Positions 6,589 to 8,804 of a stretch of DNA of 8,804 nucleotides are shown piece by piece (position 1 is the first letter of the stretch; each line of letters opens with the position of its first letter). Both the position numbers and the translations under genes were made by a program. Below the pieces are notes generated by a model. That model worked only from the letters and a program-made list of their open reading frames with translations. It was not told the origin of the DNA and made no database searches. The DNA comes from CBDCWA01 sp046048295 (GTDB taxonomy: Bacteria; Pseudomonadota; Alphaproteobacteria; Rhizobiales; Hyphomicrobiaceae). The stretch lies in NCBI GenBank assembly GCA_046048295.1, contig JBJOGJ010000165.1:1-8804 (forward strand). Reading direction: 5' to 3'.

Positions 6589-6730
6589 GGCCTTGACCAG
6601 GGGCCGACCGCCCATTCCCTTGTAGAAAGAACCCCGATCCAGCACTTGCCCACCGGCAGCCGCAAGTGATTCTGTCCGTCCGGAAGTAGTCACATGATCA
6701 GCGCATTTGATGCCGATGGCGGTTCCACGA

Positions 6731-7093
6731 CTAGCCGAGATCGTGGGCTATTGGCGCGAGTCCTGGGTCGATGAAAACTGCAATCCAGATGGTTGGGCGA
6801 GCGGGGTCCGTCCATGTCACCCTGTGACGGCAATGTGCTGGCAGGAATATGCTGTCACCCTCTGCAAGCACATGATCACCGGCCTGGCCTTCAATTTCCA
6901 AGCAGGCCTTCCCGCTGACGACCAACACCCATTCTGCTTCGTCCTGATCGTACCAGAAGCCGTCGGGCGATGCCTGGCCGTGCGACACAATCCGCTCCAG
7001 CCGCACCCCGCGAGCCGAGATGACAGTGTCGATGACTTCAGATGCGGACGCATCCGGAAGTCGCCGGGACAAATTTCGAACAATGCCTTGCAT
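6731..7093 (-). CDS. Small single-domain cupin protein
   Basis: A complete 120-residue one-domain cupin. It belongs by appearance to the short bacterial cupins of about 105-120 residues with the pattern RIVSxGxASPxGFWYDQDE(A/D)EWVLVxxGxAxLE. Here the first cupin motif spans roughly residues 35-67 (Asp49, Glu52, Glu54 and Gly61). The second contains GDSIFLPAHCRHRV (79-92), with His87 and His90. The first motif keeps acidic residues in place of the classical HxH pair, so metal binding, if any, is non-canonical. Small cupins of this kind may be enzymes, isomerases or ligand-binding proteins, and their function is mostly unknown. The ATG at 7093 is preceded by AGGA six bases upstream. The gene lies beyond the terminator of the double-cupin unit, so it probably has its own promoter within 7094-7210, though none was clear to me. 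Confidence 0.85.
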   Translation of the reverse strand: MQGIVRNLSRRLPDASASEVIDTVISARGVRLERIVSHGQASPDGFWYDQDEAEWVLVVSGKACLEIEGQAGDHVLAEGDSIFLPAHCRHRVTWTDPARPTIWIAVFIDPGLAPIAHDLG

Positions 7094-7210
7094 CCACGAT
7101 CCTATTGGGAACTGCTTTCCCGAGTTGAGATTTTCGTGGCAGACGACGAGCGCGATGCTGGCAAAACGAATTCATCCTCGATGCAATCGTTGGATGACTT
7201 CGAAACCAAG

Positions 7211-7247
7211 GCCGAACAGAAAAGGGCGACGCAACAAGCGCCGCCCT
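7211..7247 (-). terminator. Intrinsic terminator of the binding-protein/double-cupin unit
   Basis: On the minus strand AGGGCGGCGC (7247-7238) pairs with GCGTCGCCCT (7232-7223) through ten pairs around the loop TTGTT, then runs into TTTTCTGTT. The only non-Watson-Crick pair is G-U on the minus strand but would be A-C on the plus strand. Stem and T-run therefore both point to termination of minus-strand transcription, 32 bases after the double-cupin stop codon. Confidence 0.85.
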
Positions 7248-7278
7248 CCGATCTCCCGGCAGATCCCGCGCGTGCGGA

Positions 7279-8484
7279 CTACTCGTTGGGCACAACGTAC
7301 CGTTCAGGCTCCATGCGCGTCTGCGTGCCCTCGGCGACGAGCGCAGCTTCGTACTCCTCGCGGACGTAGGGATCTTCCTCGTAGTAGGGGATGGCATTGC
7401 CGCCCTTCTTGAGGTCGATGGCCCCCGCATCGATAAGCATCGTTCCCGGCAGACCCGCCTTGCGGCCCCGCGCGTTGTTGGGACCGAACCACGCAGTCAG
7501 GCGGAGCGGTTCCTTGCTGATGCCGAAGTGCTGATGGAACCAGTCTCCACTCATCGGTGCGGCTGAAATCATGCCTACCGGCTCGTAGTCCTGGCGCATG
7601 ACCTTGTCGCCGAGACCGGCCTTCCAAGGTTGGGTACCCAGCGCCTCCGGCCACGTGTAGGAATAACCCTTGCCCTTGATGCAGATGAGAACCGCAGCCG
7701 AAGCGTGCTTGTGCGCCTTCGAATAGCGCCCGTTCTCGTGCTGACCGACCCAGCAGTAGAACCGCTGACCGGCCATGTAGGGCTCGATGCGCCGGTAGCC
7801 CGGCGAGCGCCGGTTGTCGAGCGGCAGTTCGCAGTTGATGACATCAGGGATGAAGTTGGTGCGCCGCTGCGCAAGACCGCGCACTGGATCTGGCACGATG
7901 TCGTCGCTCGGCTTGAAGAAGTCCTCGGCGCCCGAATAGCGCTCATTGAAGTTGTAGGGACAGTCAAAAATGAAGTTCGGATTGTCGAGGAGGTTCATCA
8001 CGTTGGGCGCGGACGTACCACAGAGCAGCAACGCCGGTGAGTTGGTGGCGTTGACGAAGCGATGGTACGCGTTGAGTGGAATCGAGAACATCGATCCCTT
8101 CTGCCACTCGAAGGTCTGCTTCTTCGTCTGCCCCTCGTTCCAAACCTCGGTCGAACCGCGCCCATCGACGACGAGCACCTGCTTCTCGTAGAGATGCCGC
8201 TCGATGTTGAGCTCACCGCCCGACGGGACCTCGACGACATACATTCCCCAGAGCCCCTCGGTACCATAGAGCTGGATGAAGGTGCCCTTGCCGCCAAGCC
8301 TCTTCCACGGCTTCATCGGAAGATCCTGAACGCGCCGGACGCCTATGTGGCGGTAGATCGGCACGCCTTCCTCTTCCATGAACTTGTCGTACGGCATCTT
8401 CGGCTGCTCGAACTTGCCGAGACCTGCATTCTGTCCACCCTTCGGCTCGTGCCAGTGCACGACGCCTGCTTCATCATGTGCCAT
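7279..8484 (-). CDS. Double-cupin (bicupin) protein, probable metal-dependent dioxygenase-like enzyme
   Basis: A complete 401-residue protein with two cupin domains. In the N-terminal domain IERHLYEKQVLVVDGRG (94-110) supplies His97 and Glu100, and IPLNAYHRF (135-143) supplies His141. The C-terminal domain has an HxH pair in AHKHASAAVLICIKGKG (His258, His260) and a second one in GDWFHQHFG (His317, His319), the more complete metal site. The overall plan resembles gentisate or salicylate 1,2-dioxygenase-type bicupins, which cleave aromatic rings with Fe(II). Closeness to that family is not obvious by eye, and an oxalate-decarboxylase-like or non-catalytic cupin cannot be excluded. No signal peptide is present, so it should be cytoplasmic. 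GAGGA lies five bases before the ATG at 8484. It follows the Bug-type binding-protein gene by 45 bp and ends at a strong terminator, so the two are probably co-transcribed and share a substrate. Confidence 0.88.
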   Translation of the reverse strand: MAHDEAGVVHWHEPKGGQNAGLGKFEQPKMPYDKFMEEEGVPIYRHIGVRRVQDLPMKPWKRLGGKGTFIQLYGTEGLWGMYVVEVPSGGELNIERHLYEKQVLVVDGRGSTEVWNEGQTKKQTFEWQKGSMFSIPLNAYHRFVNATNSPALLLCGTSAPNVMNLLDNPNFIFDCPYNFNERYSGAEDFFKPSDDIVPDPVRGLAQRRTNFIPDVINCELPLDNRRSPGYRRIEPYMAGQRFYCWVGQHENGRYSKAHKHASAAVLICIKGKGYSYTWPEALGTQPWKAGLGDKVMRQDYEPVGMISAAPMSGDWFHQHFGISKEPLRLTAWFGPNNARGRKAGLPGTMLIDAGAIDLKKGGNAIPYYEEDPYVREEYEAALVAEGTQTRMEPERYVVPNE

Positions 8485-8529
8485 CGCTGTCCTCGTTTAC
8501 CTTCTGCGTTTTAGACCATGCTCACATAG

Positions 8530-8804
8530 CTACTTCTTTTTGCGCATCTTGTAGAGAGCACGCATGTAGTCGAGCGTCTCGGGGGGCGCCGCCTGCATCT
8601 GCTTGATCAGCGCCAGAACCTCCTTGCCGTCGATCGGGCTCACGTCAATCTCGAGCTTTTTTGCTTCGGCAAGGTAGTCCGGGTCCTTGTGGGCGTCGAG
8701 AAAGGCCTTCTGGAGCACGTCCGCTCGCTCCTTGGGAACGCCTGGGGGTGCCGCGTAAGGCCGGGCAAGCTGGTTCGGGATCTCGGAGAACTCCAGAATG
8801 CCGC
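8530..8804 (-). CDS. Bug/TctC-type tripartite tricarboxylate transporter binding protein (C-terminal part)
   Basis: Only the last 90 residues are in the window; the frame is open to the edge, so the N-terminus with its expected signal peptide lies outside. The sequence ARPYAAPPGVPKERADVLQ, then AFLDAHKDPDYLAEAKKLEI, then DVSPIDGKEVLALIKQM, is a characteristic C-terminal lobe of Bug proteins. These periplasmic receptors bind carboxylates and related small acids for TctAB-type importers. The MRKKK tail is unusually basic. No tctA or tctB membrane gene is seen here; they may lie upstream, or this may be an orphan receptor, which is common for the family. Its position directly before the double-cupin gene suggests that the captured ligand is the enzyme's substrate or a precursor. 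Confidence 0.9.
   Translation of the reverse strand, partial: GILEFSEIPNQLARPYAAPPGVPKERADVLQKAFLDAHKDPDYLAEAKKLEIDVSPIDGKEVLALIKQMQAAPPETLDYMRALYKMRKKK

Larger units (their letters stand above)
6461..6730. other. Region without a recognisable gene, containing two related dyads
   Basis: The 270 bp between the small cupin stop and the C-terminal remnant contain no gene I can support. A minus-strand open frame from a GTG at 6693 exists, but its product is not recognisable, is cysteine-rich in an irregular way, and runs across the remnant below in another frame. The segment is visibly richer in A and T than its neighbours. Together with 6322-6219 it forms about 510 bp without an intact gene. 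It is a plausible location for the promoter of the Rieske operon, though I could not identify convincing -35 and -10 boxes. Confidence 0.5.

Noticed and set aside
6068..6625. Plus-strand open frame crossing the Rieske gene start and the gene-free region
   Set aside because: Its first part is antisense to the Rieske domain, and the rest has irregular, cysteine- and arginine-rich composition with no ribosome binding site seen.
6376..6693. Minus-strand GTG-initiated frame of 105 codons in the gene-free region
   Set aside because: No family resemblance and no good ribosome binding site; it overlaps the better coding-like 45-codon tail in another frame.
6707..7369. Plus-strand open frame of 220 codons over the small cupin and the terminator
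   Set aside because: It is antisense to the cupin motifs and would read through the intrinsic terminator; the product is not recognisable.
1..8804. Mobile elements, CRISPR arrays, tRNA or rRNA genes, toxin-antitoxin or phage-defence genes
   Set aside because: No transposase or integrase motifs, no regularly spaced repeats and no structural RNA signatures were seen on either strand.

Overview
The window reads as part of a catabolic and transport region from a high-GC proteobacterium. The GC-rich third codon positions, the Bug/TctC-type solute-binding protein, the cytoplasmic BisC-like molybdoenzyme and the style of the degradation genes fit Alphaproteobacteria (Hyphomicrobiales-like) or Betaproteobacteria. 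This placement is inference: there is no rRNA or other phylogenetic marker. Every convincing gene lies on the minus strand, so transcription runs from high to low coordinates. No tRNA, rRNA, CRISPR array, insertion sequence or prophage gene was seen.

Reading with transcription: 8804-8530 is the C-terminal end of a Bug/TctC periplasmic binding protein. It is followed after 45 bp by a 401-residue double-cupin protein (8484-7279), and a strong intrinsic terminator (7247-7211) closes that unit. A separate small single-cupin gene (7093-6731) comes next. Then there is about 510 bp without an intact gene (6730-6219). It holds a 45-codon C-terminal tail (6460-6323) that may be the remnant of a LysR-type regulator, and two dyads sharing the half-site ACGCAA.

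From 6218 to 718 runs a compact five-gene set: a Rieske [2Fe-2S] ferredoxin, a 113-residue protein of unknown function that overlaps it by 14 bp, an ACMSD-type amidohydrolase, an HMG-CoA-lyase-like DRE-TIM metallolyase, and a Ser-ligated molybdopterin oxidoreductase of the BisC/TorA/DMSO reductase type without a Tat signal. After 237 bp with two overlapping inverted repeats, a Tat-exported metallo-beta-lactamase-fold hydrolase begins (480-1) and runs off the window.

Taken together, the genes suggest uptake and aerobic breakdown of a small, probably carboxylated, organic compound. The binding protein would capture it, a cupin dioxygenase could open a ring, the amidohydrolase could decarboxylate or hydrate the product, and the lyase could split it by retro-aldol or retro-Claisen chemistry. 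The Rieske ferredoxin has no oxygenase or reductase partner in the window, and the molybdoenzyme's role is unclear. The substrate cannot be read from the sequence, and the pathway is a hypothesis built on family chemistry and gene order.
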